This document shows positions 10,501-24,600 of a stretch of 64,000 nucleotides of DNA, piece after piece. The position numbers and the translations under genes are program-made. Under the pieces are notes generated by a model. The model was not told the origin of the DNA, did no database searches, and worked only from the letters and a program-made list of their open reading frames with translations. The first letter of the stretch is position 1. Each line of letters begins with the position of its first letter. The DNA comes from Mycteria americana. Its lineage: Eukaryota; Chordata; Aves; Ciconiiformes; Ciconiidae. The DNA is taken from contig NC_134367.1 in NCBI RefSeq assembly GCF_035582795.1, forward strand, positions 188,501 through 252,500. Reading direction: 5' to 3'.

Positions 10501-13500
10501 AGCATTTAAGCAGGCAAATAACTCAAAACTGTTAATGTGACATCTGTCATGAGCCTGTAGCTGAAAAAAGGATACTAATGCTTCCAAGCTGTTCTGCAAG
10601 GCCAACAAAACCAGGCTTGCACCTGTAGCCATGCCATACCTCCATATTCCGGGGCAAAGAAGTGCAGGTTCTTCTGCTCCTCACGACAGGTCTTCACATG
10701 GTTGTTAATTGTGTCGGGTGCCACTAGAAGAAAGTCAAGAATGCTTAGGATACAGGAAACCGTAGCCCATCCCCAACTAGATCCTAGGGAACACATGCAA
10801 CTCCAGGGCCCTCAGGTGCCCAAAGGGGCAGCACAGTGGAGCTAAGTTGGCCCTTCATCAGTCCCTCATCTCAGGTCACCTGCCCCGATATATTTCTCCA
10901 TTGTTTCCTTGGCTGCAGATCAACTAAGGCAGCTCAGCATTACTCTCCAAGAGCAAACCTGGAGACCACAGCTTCTGCCGAATGGGAAGACAAGCTGGGA
11001 AGGACTCCCTGTTGAAGTGCGAGTCCTGAAAGCACTTAAGTCAGGTCTATAGCATTTGTCACAAGCAACTCAACTATAACAGAAGCCCTAGGAACAGCCA
11101 GAGATGCCAAGATCACTGCAATTAGTCACCACCTCAGGGCTCTAGGATAGGGACAGACCTACAATGCAACTCTTCCACATATCAGCAGGGCACTGGTGCC
11201 AAAGTGCCTCAAGACAAAAGTCAAGCAAAGCTGCTGAATAAGGAGAGATGACCACCCTGACAGCAGAGGTCTCCCAGCAGCCGACACCTCCACAGCAACA
11301 ACCACAAACCACTCAGAGCTACAGGGAGGGATTAACTCCCAGCCACAAGAACAACAAGCAGAACACAACTACAGACCCCCCATAAAAGATAAGCCTTCGG
11401 GACAGCCACCTCTGAAAAGACTACAAAAAAACTCTCCAAAACTAAGCAGCTGGCTCCACCAGGGATAAACACCAAGGCAGGCAGGGAGCACAGAGTCACC
11501 ATCCCATCTGAAGCTCTACATCCACACTTGAACATGCCCGGTCCCACAGTCTCAGACCCATCTCCCACTTTGTCAACCTCCTGGATAATCGCAATTGGTC
11601 CTGGTCTGTACAGGACCTGCTGCAATGTGGACTCACATGGGACGTGCCAAACCACTTGTATTTTTCGAGGTGTTCCTGGATTAGGGCAGGACACAAAGAG
11701 GATTCCCAGCTGAATGAGACTGAACTAGTTCCCAGCATCAGAGGAGAGATGTTCTTTGGGCTCTAGTCAGACAAGAAGGATCTTCCTTGATAACCCAGCT
11801 CAAGCTTGCTGTGTGGCACATACCAAATCATATTATCTTATTCAAGCACTGGAAACAGAGCTTGCTCCAATGGCCAGTGTCTACTTTCCCAACCAACCGT
11901 TCATGAGTAGTTTACTGCTTTTTGTTCTTGTGCTGGCTCTTATCTTGGGAGTCCAGTAAGATTACTTCATTCCTAGTGCTTACCTCTTTACAAACACCAG
12001 CAGGTCCTCTCAGCTTCACAGCACTAAGCAAAGTAAGCTAAATTCTTTGTCTTCCTCTTGAGACATGCTCTGCGTTTTCCCAGTGACACCGACTGCTTTA
12101 GATGAGGTCTGGTCAGGGCAATGCACAAGTACACCAATTCTCTCTACTGGGGACTGTGCCCCAATGGATCTTAGCATTGCACACTAGGCAAGTGGGTTAA
12201 ATTCCTCCCTTGAACAGCTAGTAGATGCCAGATCCTCCTCAGTTCCCAAATGATGAGCTCTGGACTTTTGGGCAGCTTTGTATTTTGCACTACTGAGTTA
12301 CTTACAGCTGGAATTTGTCCAGTCATCTAATGTCTTTCTGTGCTTCTGGAGGATATCCTGACCTACCTCAACATCACACATTCCCCACATTTCTATTAAC
12401 AGCCTCAACTTTAATGAGATCAGTGCCTGAGGGACTCCAAACCCCTTCGGTGGGGCAGCCCTTTATCAGCTTCTACCCTGTCACCATGCCTCCAGCCAGT
12501 GCCTGACTCCGCATACAGGGCAAATCACCCAAGGTTTGTCCAGCACAACAGGTTCTCATACTGGGCCTTCTAAAGAGGTTCCCAGACATCCACAATGGAG
12601 AAGTCCTGTTAACTTACTTTTGTCTACGGGCAGTGTCTGCCTTAAGTAGCCCACTGTGTATGTCTGGTCTATAGGTGGCTACTGAGAGAGGAGGGGCTAT
12701 GCCAGGTCTTCTCCTGCAGCTGGATTTCCTCATTATTACTGCTCTTTCCTGTTTCCTTTCTGTAGATGTTTAGGCCAAGGAATCAAGATGAGGTTTAACA
12801 GTACTGGCCCCTTCTCCCTTTAAGTGATTTATTCTTTTCTACTCAAAAGAACAATTCACCACTGTAAAAAACAAACAATTCAATACTGTCAAATGAGGTT
12901 TTGTCTTCTTAAAACAAAAAACAAAACCCAAAAAAAACCAAAAAATCCCCAAATACCCCCCCCCCCAAAAAAAACCAACCACAAAAAAAAACCCAAACCA
13001 AACAAACAAACAAAAAAAACCAAAAACCACACACACACTGCCACTCATGACTTTCAGAACTTCTGCTGGAGACTTGTAGGAACTAAAAATAATTTATCCT
13101 AAATCTATAGTATACCACTGGTGGGTGTGAGGGGTGGAGATAAGGACAGCTACAAACCTATGAAGGGCCAGAGGCTGATCACATCCAGAAATGCACAGCC
13201 ACCTGAATACTGTGAAGTTTTCAATGAAGAACAAATTTTTTCTCAGAGTGACCAATACCATTAAGATTTTGGCATTCCCGAAGCCTAGGCTGTAATGCAA
13301 TCATAGGATCTCGCTGATCCCAAATGCATTTGTTCCCTGTCTACAAGAACTATTACTTTGTCCCAGTTTTTGCAGAACAGGGTATTTAAGACTTCAGAAA
13401 CGCTTCTGCTCTGAAGTCCGAATTTTTTATTTTTTTTTTTTTTAATAGAATACTGGATGTCTTTGTGCAGCATGCAGTATACACGAACTATCAAACAGGT

Positions 13501-16500
13501 GTTTTTGTGAACCCTGCTAAACCTAACATCTATTGCATGCATGACAGCCTCTGACTACCAGGAACTAACTAGACAATCTGGGGATATAAAATAAGTATTA
13601 TTTTTATAAGTCTTCTATTCATTCTGCCTTTCTTATCAGTACAATGGATTGTAAGAGTAAACAGGAACCCAAAACCCATCTGCAGCTACACAGTTCTGTA
13701 CAGTCAGAGGTCTGGCAACCACCACCAAGATCCTGTGTGTAGCTGAGCTGCTGCCAGGGCAGCACCGCTGTCTGGCCAGGGCCAGACCCCTGGAGAAGGG
13801 AAGAGGCATCAAGGCCTCCCCTGAGAGAGAGGTACTATGTCAACAGCGACAGTGCTGCAGAAATTCAGCACACACCATCAAGTGTTGGACCAATATCCCC
13901 AGTCAGGAACTCTGGCAGGGTACTACCCAGTACAACACTATCCTGCCAAACCTGAAGCAGAATCAGCCAAGTATAAAGTCATCTTCCAAACAATGTTTTG
14001 ATTAGCTTCATTTTGCAATGTGTCTTTAAATACTGTTACTACCACGTGTTGAATGGCAAGGGCCAGTTCTCTATCCAGCCATTCTGTCCTTTGCTCCTGG
14101 GCCCTGTTTAGGAACAGGGAAGAGGTAGTAATCATTCGCAAAAAGCCATTATCAACAGAAACCTTAGCCAGTGATGTAACACAGGCACTCCCATACCAGA
14201 AAGGCAAGTACAATGGAATCCTAACCCAACCTCTATCTATAATGGCTGTCTGTGCCTCATTAAGGACTTGATAATAAGCTTCTCTGCATCCACGTCCTAT
14301 GGACATTCTGCAGCGGCACCAGCATTTCTGGAAAGAGCTGGGCTTGTACTGTCTCTGGGAACTTCCAACTCAGACACGCAGAAAGGAAGTTCTGAATTTG
14401 CTATTGTAGATCATCCAGGGACCCGTACCCTCTGATATTCTGGTCCTTGTGCCTCTGGACTTGCAGAGTCCCACTGGAATTCCTCAACGTGTTTTTCTGT
14501 CACTGTTGCAGAGACTGGCTCTGCAGCTAGGTTTGATTAGCCACACTTGGCAAGCCTTTTTCCTGTTGTAGCAGTTTATATCACAGCTCACGTGCAACTT
14601 GGCTGGAAGTCACATGCATAACCTTGCTCTGTTATTGCAAAGCTGAAGCAATGAAACAGTAGAGCAATAGCATAAGACTACCAGATTCTTCACTGTATGC
14701 CTTAGAGCTAAGCAGAGACAGCCTTGCCAGACACACATCTGTTCCATTCATCACTGTGACAGCAACAACCTGCTACTGAAGTCAACTCTGAAAAACTCAC
14801 TGCAAGCATGTTAAACAAGGCAGACAAAGTGCTGTTACACCTTGTGATGGTATTTTAGAAGCCAAGACAAGAAGCTTTGGTTTTGGTCTGATCTAGTCAC
14901 TATTGTAGGTCCATCACCTTGGTGTGCAAGCCACTTAGCACAGATAGAGGCTTGAGAGGAGCTTCACCTGAGCATACATTTTAAAACAAACTCTTAACTG
15001 TAAAAGATAAGAATACACACTTTAAGGTATCTCTGACACAAGCCCTTCTCACTGATTCGCACATGGTTGCTACCTGCCATCTACTACTATATCTAGTGGT
15101 GACTCTTAATTCTGTCAATGATCAGACGCATAAAGGCTAAGGGCAGCTATGTTAAGCAAGACAAACAACAAAGGTCAAAAAGGAAAGCAAGATCACCAAC
15201 ATTAACAACGAACATGCCTTTCTCAGCCACAGAGAAGAAGACAGCAAGGGGCAGACTACAAGACATAGCACTACATGACTGATCACTCTGGTAGGGAATT
15301 AGCAAAGCAAAGATGAATTTTAGAAAAGGATTCAGCCAAATACGGTGTCCGTGCAGGGCAGATGTAAAAAGAGATTTGAAGTACAGTAGAAGGTAGGACA
15401 AGCAATTTGCCTTCGGGAAGCTGAACTCAATCTGATAATAAAAGCATAAAGAGAAATAATCAGCATTACTACAGGAACATGCAGAGCTTGCTAGACTTCT
15501 CAAACCCTCAAGGACATGCTAGAGCAAAGAGCTCACCAGGGTAAACAGACAGCTCATCAGAGCACCCGTCAGTCATTAGGAGTGTCAGCCAAGAACACAC
15601 TTGGTGGTATTACTTCCCAACTGCCACCAGTGGCAGGTTTTAGCAGAGATGCCCAATTACACAGCAACTTGCCCTTTTAAACACTACATGCTGCAAAAGA
15701 CATTTTCCTCTTGTTTTGTGTCCACTTCACACCCAGCTTTGTTCTGCATTCAACACTTTCTCCTTGCAAGTAGGAAAGATAATCTGCCCAACAGTCCTTC
15801 CTTTCCTCCCGAAGTAGCCATTGAACCACTCTGTCTCCTGCAAATGCCTAAGCATTCTCCAAAGCAAGAGTATACTACTCCTCTCTTCTGGTAAAGTGCT
15901 CAAGTACACTGTACTCCAGATTTCAGCAGGCTTAGAAAGCAGAGAAAAACAAGATGACAGCAAGAAGGATCAACAACTAACCTTTAAGGTTAGTCCCTGG
16001 GTTGTTATGCAATCCAGCAACAGGGGACAATTAACTGCCTTACCTATGCTGCACTGTACCAGCACCACAGGGACTCAAAAATAATCAACTGAATGCAAGA
16101 CCATCTGTTTGCAACTATAAAGGGACGGCCACAGGGCCAGGATAGGTATGAGGCCACATTATTATCTCCTGCACTCATATGCTCAAGACATTTTCACTAC
16201 TGCAAAAGGGTATAAGACTGCATAAAACCAAGACATTTCACAGTTCACTTCATTTGCACACTCAGATGACAACTGCATTTTTATTAGGGATGGCAAAGCC
16301 TAGAAAATAAGCAACTAGGCACCTATTGGAACAAAAAGAAGTATACAGCAAATAAACACTGAGTCAAACAGGAAAAGCAGTGGCAGATTTAAGTTGATCA
16401 CAGAATACAAACATCCTACAGCCCTGCAGATCTATATCAGGGACTGTAAATAGTGTTTGCAAAGTTATTTGCAACACTGAGTCACCAGAAGCAAGAGGAG

Positions 16501-18607
16501 TTTATTATTTTTAACAGTTGAATATCTAATGAGATGAAGGGGCAAAGAAGTTCAGTATATGAAAAGTTCACTACATACAGTTACCAGTGCCAGATAACAG
16601 CCCCCCCAGCTGCTTACATCGATGTGCATTCTCACCACATCCATTGACATTGTTTCCGAGTAGTGTAATTAATCTCTGCTTTAAAAATTGCCCATGTTTT
16701 ACTTCAGCAAAAATACTGCTGAAGCAGAACCAGTAGTACTTGCAACAGAGAGCTGATATCATACAAAAATTCATGTACTTTGAGAGAGGTATCCTTCTCC
16801 ACAGAAATTAATATAGAATCATAAAATCAGAGGTCCCTTCCAACCTGAACCATCCCATGGAGGTCACCTTGTCCAATCCCTCTGTTCAATCAGGAACACC
16901 CAGAGCCAGTTGCCCAGGACACTATGTTGAGATGGCTTCTGAATAGCTCCAAGGACAGAGGCTGCATCACCTCCCTGGGCAGCCTGTGCCCATGTCACCC
17001 TCTCACTGAGGAGCGTGTCCCCGTGTCCAGAGGGACCCTCCCGTGGCCCAGTTTGTGCCCATGGGCTCTGGTCCTGGCACTGGGCACCACTGGAAGAGCC
17101 TGTCTCCATCCTCTTGGCACCCTCCCTGCGGGTATTTATAGACGTGGATTCAACCCCCTGAGCCTGCTCTGCCCCAGGCTGAGCAGTCCCAGCTCCCCCA
17201 GCCTTTCCTCATAGCAGAGATGCTCCAGTCCTTCAGCATCTTGGCGGCCCCTTGCTGGACTCTCTCCAGTCCGTCCCTGTCCCTCTTGGACTGGGGAGCC
17301 CAGCACAGGAGCCAGCACTCCCGGGGTGGCCTCGCCAGTGCTGAGCAGAAGGGAAGGATCACTTCCTTCCATCTCCTGGCAATATTTTGCGTAAAGCAGC
17401 CCAGATATCATTAGCCTTCTTTGTGGCAGGGGCAGATTGTTGGCTCATGTAAATATGAAGGCACACAAATGAATGATGGGAAGGAAAATGATCATGCTGC
17501 GTCAGATTTCTTGTGAAGCAGTGGATGATATTTTTACATTTAAGTAAAAAAAGCAGTTTTTAAACTGACATGTTTGACCACACCCATTACATGGAAGTGG
17601 AAAGCGGGAGTAGGCAGAGCAGGAAATGCAAGACCGTAGACACAAGAACAGATAAAGAGGACCTGTAAGATAAGTACTTGTCAATCCTGGCTGCAGGCAA
17701 GCTCTTAAGGAGGAATTTAGGAGCTTATTAGCACTTTATCTGGAACAGTTCATGATACAAACAACTTCAATCCAAACAAAGTGTGTAGGGAGATTTGAAA
17801 TCTCACACAAAACCAAGTTCTATGTTCTAGACCAGAGGAATGAAGGTCCTACGGACCGGGCAAACCCCTGCTTGGGTTGCATCACCTGACTGCAATACAG
17901 TATTTACATCAAAAAGATCAAGGGGCAGCAGGACGGCCATTTGTGCTCAGTTTTTTCACAACTGAAATGGCACGGCACTAATTAACTGCAGTAGCCTTAC
18001 ATCACAGTGCAAGAATTACATGCAATCAGAAAAACAAGAAGAGACATTCACTGAAATGCTATGGACTAAGCTACTCTGGGGGAATCTTTTAGTCCCAGAA
18101 GAAGAACGTACACTGAAAAACAAAGTCCTCAAACATGACTATGAAAATTATTTTATGTTTTGAGCAGGTCTGCTTAACAGAAATTTAGATTGAACCAGTA
18201 TAAATGCATATTCAATTAAAATGCAATTAGGGTCTACTAGTTTGAGTATTTCAAGTTTAACACCCCTGAATTTCAGACTTCACATCTCTGTGATTACTGT
18301 TGTTTCACAACATGACGAAGAGAAGCTGCACAATGACCTTGGAAGACTCAATAAACAGAAAAGCTCACCCTGTGAAAGCAGAAGCTAGAGTGAAAACACT
18401 ACTCGGCCCACATGCCTCAAGGCCTAAATCACAAAATTGTCTAGGTTGGAAGGGACCTCTTGAGAATATAGCTTAGCACCCCTGCTCAAGCAGGGTCAGC
18501 TAGAACAGGTTGCCCAGGACCACATGTGGTTTGGTTTGGAGTATCGCCAGGGAGGAAGACTCCACAACCTCTCTGGGCAACCTGTTCCAGGGTTTGACTA
18601 CCCTCAC

Positions 18608-18643
<36 letters not shown>

Positions 18644-21600
18644 GTTCTTGTGTTAGATAGAACTTAATGTATGTCAATTTGTGCCCATTGCCTCTTGTCC
18701 TGTCAGTGGGCACTATTCCTCGTATGGACAGATGCCCCAGTCCCTTAATTGTCTTTGTGGCCCTGTGCAGGACACGCTCCAGCAAGTCCATATCTTTCTT
18801 GTACTGTGCAGCTCAGACCTAGACACAGCACTCCAGATGTTGTATCACCAGAGCTAAAGAGAGAAAAAGGACCACCTCCCCTCAATCTGCCAGCAATGCT
18901 CTTCCCAACACAGCCTAAGATACTGTTGGCCACCTGCCTTGTCAGGGTGCGTTGCTGGCTCACAGTCAGCTTGCTGTCCTCCAGGACCCCAAGGTCCTGA
19001 CCTGCAGAGCTGGTTTCCAGAAGGTTAGCTCTGAGCATGTACTGGTACATGGGGTTATTCCTGCCCAGCTGCAGGACTTCACATTTCCCCTTGCTGAACC
19101 AAGAAATTGCTCTCTGCTTAATTCTCCAGCCTGTCCAGGTCCCTGTGAATGGCAGCACACTCATCTGGTATACCACCTCCCAGTTTTGTATCATCTGTGA
19201 ACTTGCTGAGGGTACACGCTGTCCCATCATCCAGATCATTAATGAAGATATTAAACAGTACTGGCCCCAGTATTCACCCTGGGTACACCAGTAGCGATGT
19301 GCCTCCAACTAGACTTTGTGCTGCTGATCACAACCCTCTGGGCCTGGATGTTCAGCTGGTTTTCAATCCACTGGACTATTCGCTTATTTAACCCATACTC
19401 TGTCCGCTCATCTATGAAGTCAAGGTAAACAATACCCATTGCTGTCCCCCTGTCTACCAAGCCAGTCACCTCATTGCAGAAGGCTTAAACTTGATAGTTT
19501 AAGAACAATTTCCCCCTCACAAATCCACTCTGACTACTCCTGATCACAGTCTTGTCTGTCTTGTGTTTGGAAGTAGTTTCCAGGATTAGTGGCTCCATCA
19601 ACTTCCCAGGGACTGCAGTGAGGCTGACCAGCCTGTGGTTCCCCAGATCTTTCTTCTTGCCCTTCTTGAAGATAGGAATGACATTTGCTCTCTTTCAGTC
19701 TTCAGGAACATCTCCCGTTCTCCGCGACCTTTCAAAGATAACCGACAGTGGCCTTAGAATGGCATGAGCCAGCTCCCTCAGCAGTTGTGTATGCATGCTG
19801 TCAGGCCCCATGGACTTACGTACGTCCAATCTTTTTTTAAGTGTTTCCTAACCTGAGTGTTCATTGCTCCAGACTTTCCCTCTGGTCTCAGGGGCCCAGG
19901 ATTCCTGAAGGCCAGCCTTAGCAGTAAAGACTGAGGCAAAGAAGGCAGTGAACACCTTGGCCTTTTCTGTGTCCTTTGTCAACAAGGCCCCCACCCTAAT
20001 TAACAGAGGGCCAACATTTTCCTTAGCCTTCTTATTGCTGTTTACTTGTAGAATCCTTGCTTGCTGCCCTTCACATCCCTTGCCAGGTTCAACCCCAGAT
20101 GGCCTTGGCTTTCCTAACCCATCCTCACATGACTGGACAGCATCTCTGTATTCCTCCTGCATTAACTGCCTCTGTTTCTACAGAAAGTTTTTCACATAAA
20201 ATTCCAAATAAAGCTCTTCAGCAATTTAGGGAGAATGCTAAGCATTTCATCCTGTAGTTGTAAAATACTTGCTAAGTTTGTATTCAAGTGATCTTTCAAG
20301 AACTGGCATAAAGGAGTCTTCTAAAATGCTGATGTTCCACATGCCTTCAATCAAAGGACCCCAAAAAGGAGCAGACATACCCAACTGTCATACTAATACT
20401 AAAATGGGTAAATGAAGACCTGGATGACTACAAGATGTGCCCCCTGACACATCCTGGAAATCCACATAAAGGCAGAGAAAAAACCACAATCCAGCAAAGC
20501 TGAAGCAGCAGGTACCTTCAATGCAACACAAAAATAATAAATTTGACCACAGAAAAGGCAAGTTCTCATAACCTGGAGCACTAAACTGGGAAATTGAAAC
20601 CTTTTTAGAAGATCCTATTTAATTGAAAATTACAACCAGTCTAGAAGATAGTTGTTTTCTGGTGTTTTCATGAATGAGATGACTCACAGCAGCACAAAGA
20701 AGGTATACTGAGCAAGGAAGGCAAGCACGTGAAGCAAGAGCCAGCTTTTAAACCTTCTGCAAAATAAAAATGAGAGTTTATTACCATCATGGCATAGTAG
20801 GAGGTAAATCTGTTAAGTATGCATTCCACTTGGTGACTTTGCAAGAAGGCCAAAGACACCAATTCTTACCACTAAATCTGGCCTTAAAAAAAAAAAAAAA
20901 AAACCACACACAAAAACACAAACACACCCTCGCCCCAAACACACACACTAAATGATAACACACACACACACACATTCAGTCAGGTGTTAGCTGCAATTTC
21001 AAAAACTAACCACAGTAATTAGAAGCCCACTGACTGTCACTTACCTATGACTGCTCCTCCTGCCTTAAGGTGTGTGCTTATAGACAAAAATCAAGGCAGG
21101 TCTCTGGTAACCATTTTTGCCACTCTAGTAATCATAACAGCAGCTAGATCATGAGATGCCTGTCAATTTATTACAATCAGAAGTTAACCTCATGCTATTC
21201 CACCCAGTTTGTTCAACAGAGTTTCTCAAGAACAATCCAAATGTGAAGAATCTTCACTTTATGATAGGCTTTTATACCACTGGGAGTCTCAAAGACACCA
21301 CAGACCAAGGTGAGACAAAGCCTTAAAAAAAAAAAAAAAAAAAACCACCCAACCAACCTGCATACCACTCTGGACTTTCTGAAGCATTCTGGGCAAAAAA
21401 AGTTCCACTCAAAACTATTCATCTGCCAGGTCTCATGATCTCATTGCCAGCAGCACCTGTAGTCAGATACAAACCTTCTCCTCTGCTTGTGAAAGCTTGC
21501 CTTGGTTTTGCCAAGTTTTTGTATGTGTAGAGTCAAGCATGTCCTCTACCAAGCCAAATACAATTGAAAGTGTTTGTACACTCTACACATAAAACTGTAC

Positions 21601-24600
21601 AGCTAGAAGCTAAACTACATAAATTCATGTTAAATCTTCCTAAATGAATACCAACATGGGTGAAAAAGTTTTCTATTTTTATGATAGATTTTTCTATGTC
21701 CACTGATTTCAACTATCCATTATTTTTTCTCTAAACCACACTTGCCTTATTTAAAAAAAAAAAAAAAAAAAAAGAGCCAGATCCAAGATATCCTGGTAAC
21801 CCCTATTTTATTTCTACATCACCTACTAAGTGTCTCAGATGTCTGTTAAGGATGTGAAAAACAGCATGACAAGTCTTTAAACATCAGGTAACAAAATCCA
21901 AGAGAGTGAAGTAATGACTAAAATAAGATTAGTTATGAAAGCATGTCACTCACCACCTTATTAGCTCAATGCTCAAGTGGAACAGGAGCCTTATACCCTA
22001 CATTTAGTGTTTTCAAACGCAAATCATTGTTCAAGATCTAAGGATTAAACAATTTCCAGCTCTCATATGAACAGCACATAGTGATATGACAGTACTACTA
22101 AAACCAGTTCTCAAGAAACCAGCCAAGAAAGCTCAGTATTTCAAGGCCATCTAACATTGTTTCAGCACAAGTGAGATACCACAGCTGCTTCTTAAGCCTG
22201 AAGACCACTGGCTGAGGCCCTTTTCTTGCCTTGCTAGAACGGCCTTTTGTTCTCTTCGCAACGGTGACTTGATTTCTGAGAAATGGCTTGCTAGTCTTAA
22301 ACCTTGTTGCCATCAGCGTGATTGAACCCACGCTGAAGCCCAGGCTCAGTCATGTTCCCACTCTGTGGGATTGTTCCTGGACTGTTCCAGTCTGTCTGCT
22401 GCTGGTGTGCCACCTCGCCTATTCCACACCACAAAGGCAGCCTGCAGCACATGACTGCCACAGCCTGACTTGCCCAGCTTGCAGCACTCTGGTAAACAAG
22501 CCATCCCAAGGAAATATGCCCTCCTAATGCTGCAAGCCCCAACTACATCAACTTCCCCCTCAGCTACGTAAGATCACAGATTTAGCTTTTTGAGAGAGCC
22601 TCCACTGTGCTGGTGATGCAGAGCAGCACGCCACATCCTCCTCCTGCAAACACTAAGGAGGCACAGAGCCCATTTGGACAGGCCCTTCCCTTTCTACCAC
22701 TTTCAGCTGACAGTTGCTAGGTTCCCAACTCAGCAGAAAAACTGTAACCATCAAGAACCACCCTGATGGCAAAAAATAAAATAAATATTTTAAATGTAAA
22801 TGTAGCGATCTATTTAATAGGGTTACAAATTGCAGCACTCAAATCCTTCTCTAGCCCCCACCAGCCCAACTCCCTCCTTATACGCACAAGTCTCCCCAAA
22901 AACAGAGCTTTGTCTGGGGAAACACAAATAGTAAACCTTACTTCACAATCAGGACTCATTTGGGTGGGATGTCTCTCTGGCCATCAGGAGCCAGAGAGAT
23001 TCACTGAAACATTCATCTTAAAAACAGAACAACTAAGGAGTTAAGACTACAAGCAAGCAATTGGATAGCCAAGCACAAAGCAAAGGCTAGTCCAGGTTTG
23101 GTGCCCAGCCAAGTCTAGCAGAGCGATAGCAGGAACGAGCCTAATGTATGTGGAAAGTTCAGCTGGGAAGAGCTCAGAACAATGCATCTGCTTGGCTTGA
23201 CATGCAGGAGCCAGCATGCACTAGGATCCATGGACTAGCACGCTCTAAGAACAAGGAGAGGAAGAGAACTAACAACCAGGAGACTTCACAAAGGGCAGTG
23301 CTCCCTCTCTGTAAGGCTTTGGCTGAGAGCACAAAGAACAGTTTGCATCCCAGCACAGAACACAAGGTCTCAAAGTAGGATGCACCTAAGCCAAACAGTT
23401 TTACATACCAGCCTTATAGCAAGGGAACACTGTAGAAATAAATTAGAGTGTGTATGTTTGTGTGTGTTACAAATATAGATATACACACACACATATATAT
23501 ATATAAATATATATGTACACACACACAAATAAAATAATGTACATTACATATATAGTAGTAGTCACATCACAGGAGCGGAGAAGTTTGCTCACCATTAGCA
23601 AATATCCTATGAAAGACTGTTGGTAACAGAGCAGCCCGTAAGCGGGAAGTAAAACGAGATAGAAGTCAATGAGTTGATGAAACAGCAAGCAGTTAACATC
23701 GATAGAGACAGCTAGGTCAGAATCATGGCAAAACATGGACAAGACTGAGAATCTGGCCCTGCCTCCAGCCACCTTTTTTAAAATAAATTTACATAAGGAA
23801 CATTAGTGTTTCTAATTGAGAACCAGACTGGGCGAGGGAAACAAGATACCTCTGACCAAGTAGAAGATTACGGCTGACTCTGAGGCTAAGAAGCTGGAAA
23901 TTCTGTTCTTTCTGCGAGTGCCCTACAGTCCCTTAGCACCCCCTTCAGCAGACAACTATCTTTTTCTACATCCCAGAAGCTTCTCCTAGGCATGGATCTT
24001 GGCAGCAGAACCCATACTTACATACCTGGCCACATAATTTAATAGCAGAGTTAATACTAAGTAAGACTCAGTCTCCTGGCACCTTGGCCTGGAACTGAAA
24101 AGAGACTCTGGACAGACTGCAATTAAATATACAATGAATCCTAGAGGTCAGGTATGTTGAAGACAGGAAAGCATATGCATCAGCCGAGTGCCTGGAGGCC
24201 CTGTTTGGAAATATACTAGCACAACACTAAGCTCCCCCCTATGCTCTACTGGAAGTCTCAGCATATGCTAATACATGGCCATGTCTCGGGCACCACAAGA
24301 CATTACAAAACACTCCAGTTTGAGGTCTCAGTTCTGCTGGGGCACTCCAAGAGCTGCCCAAAAGGATTTTTAATTCAAACCCATCACTTCTTTCCACCGT
24401 GACTGGTTCTTACGCTCCCAATGAGAATTACAAGAAATATCTCCCAACATTGCTTAACGCAAGCAAGCAGCAGCATCGAACACCCTGTTTAAACACACTG
24501 TTCTCCTTCACACTCAGAGTACATTTGACCTGCCACAGTAAAACACCTCACAACATGCTCCCTTCACAGGTCCGCTTGTTAGACAATACAGATATGCACA

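Noticed and set aside
22098-22331. A 77-codon minus-strand basic frame ([13 protein letters not shown] region)
   Set aside because: Short, unrecognised and unsupported by splice sites or neighbouring coding sequence.
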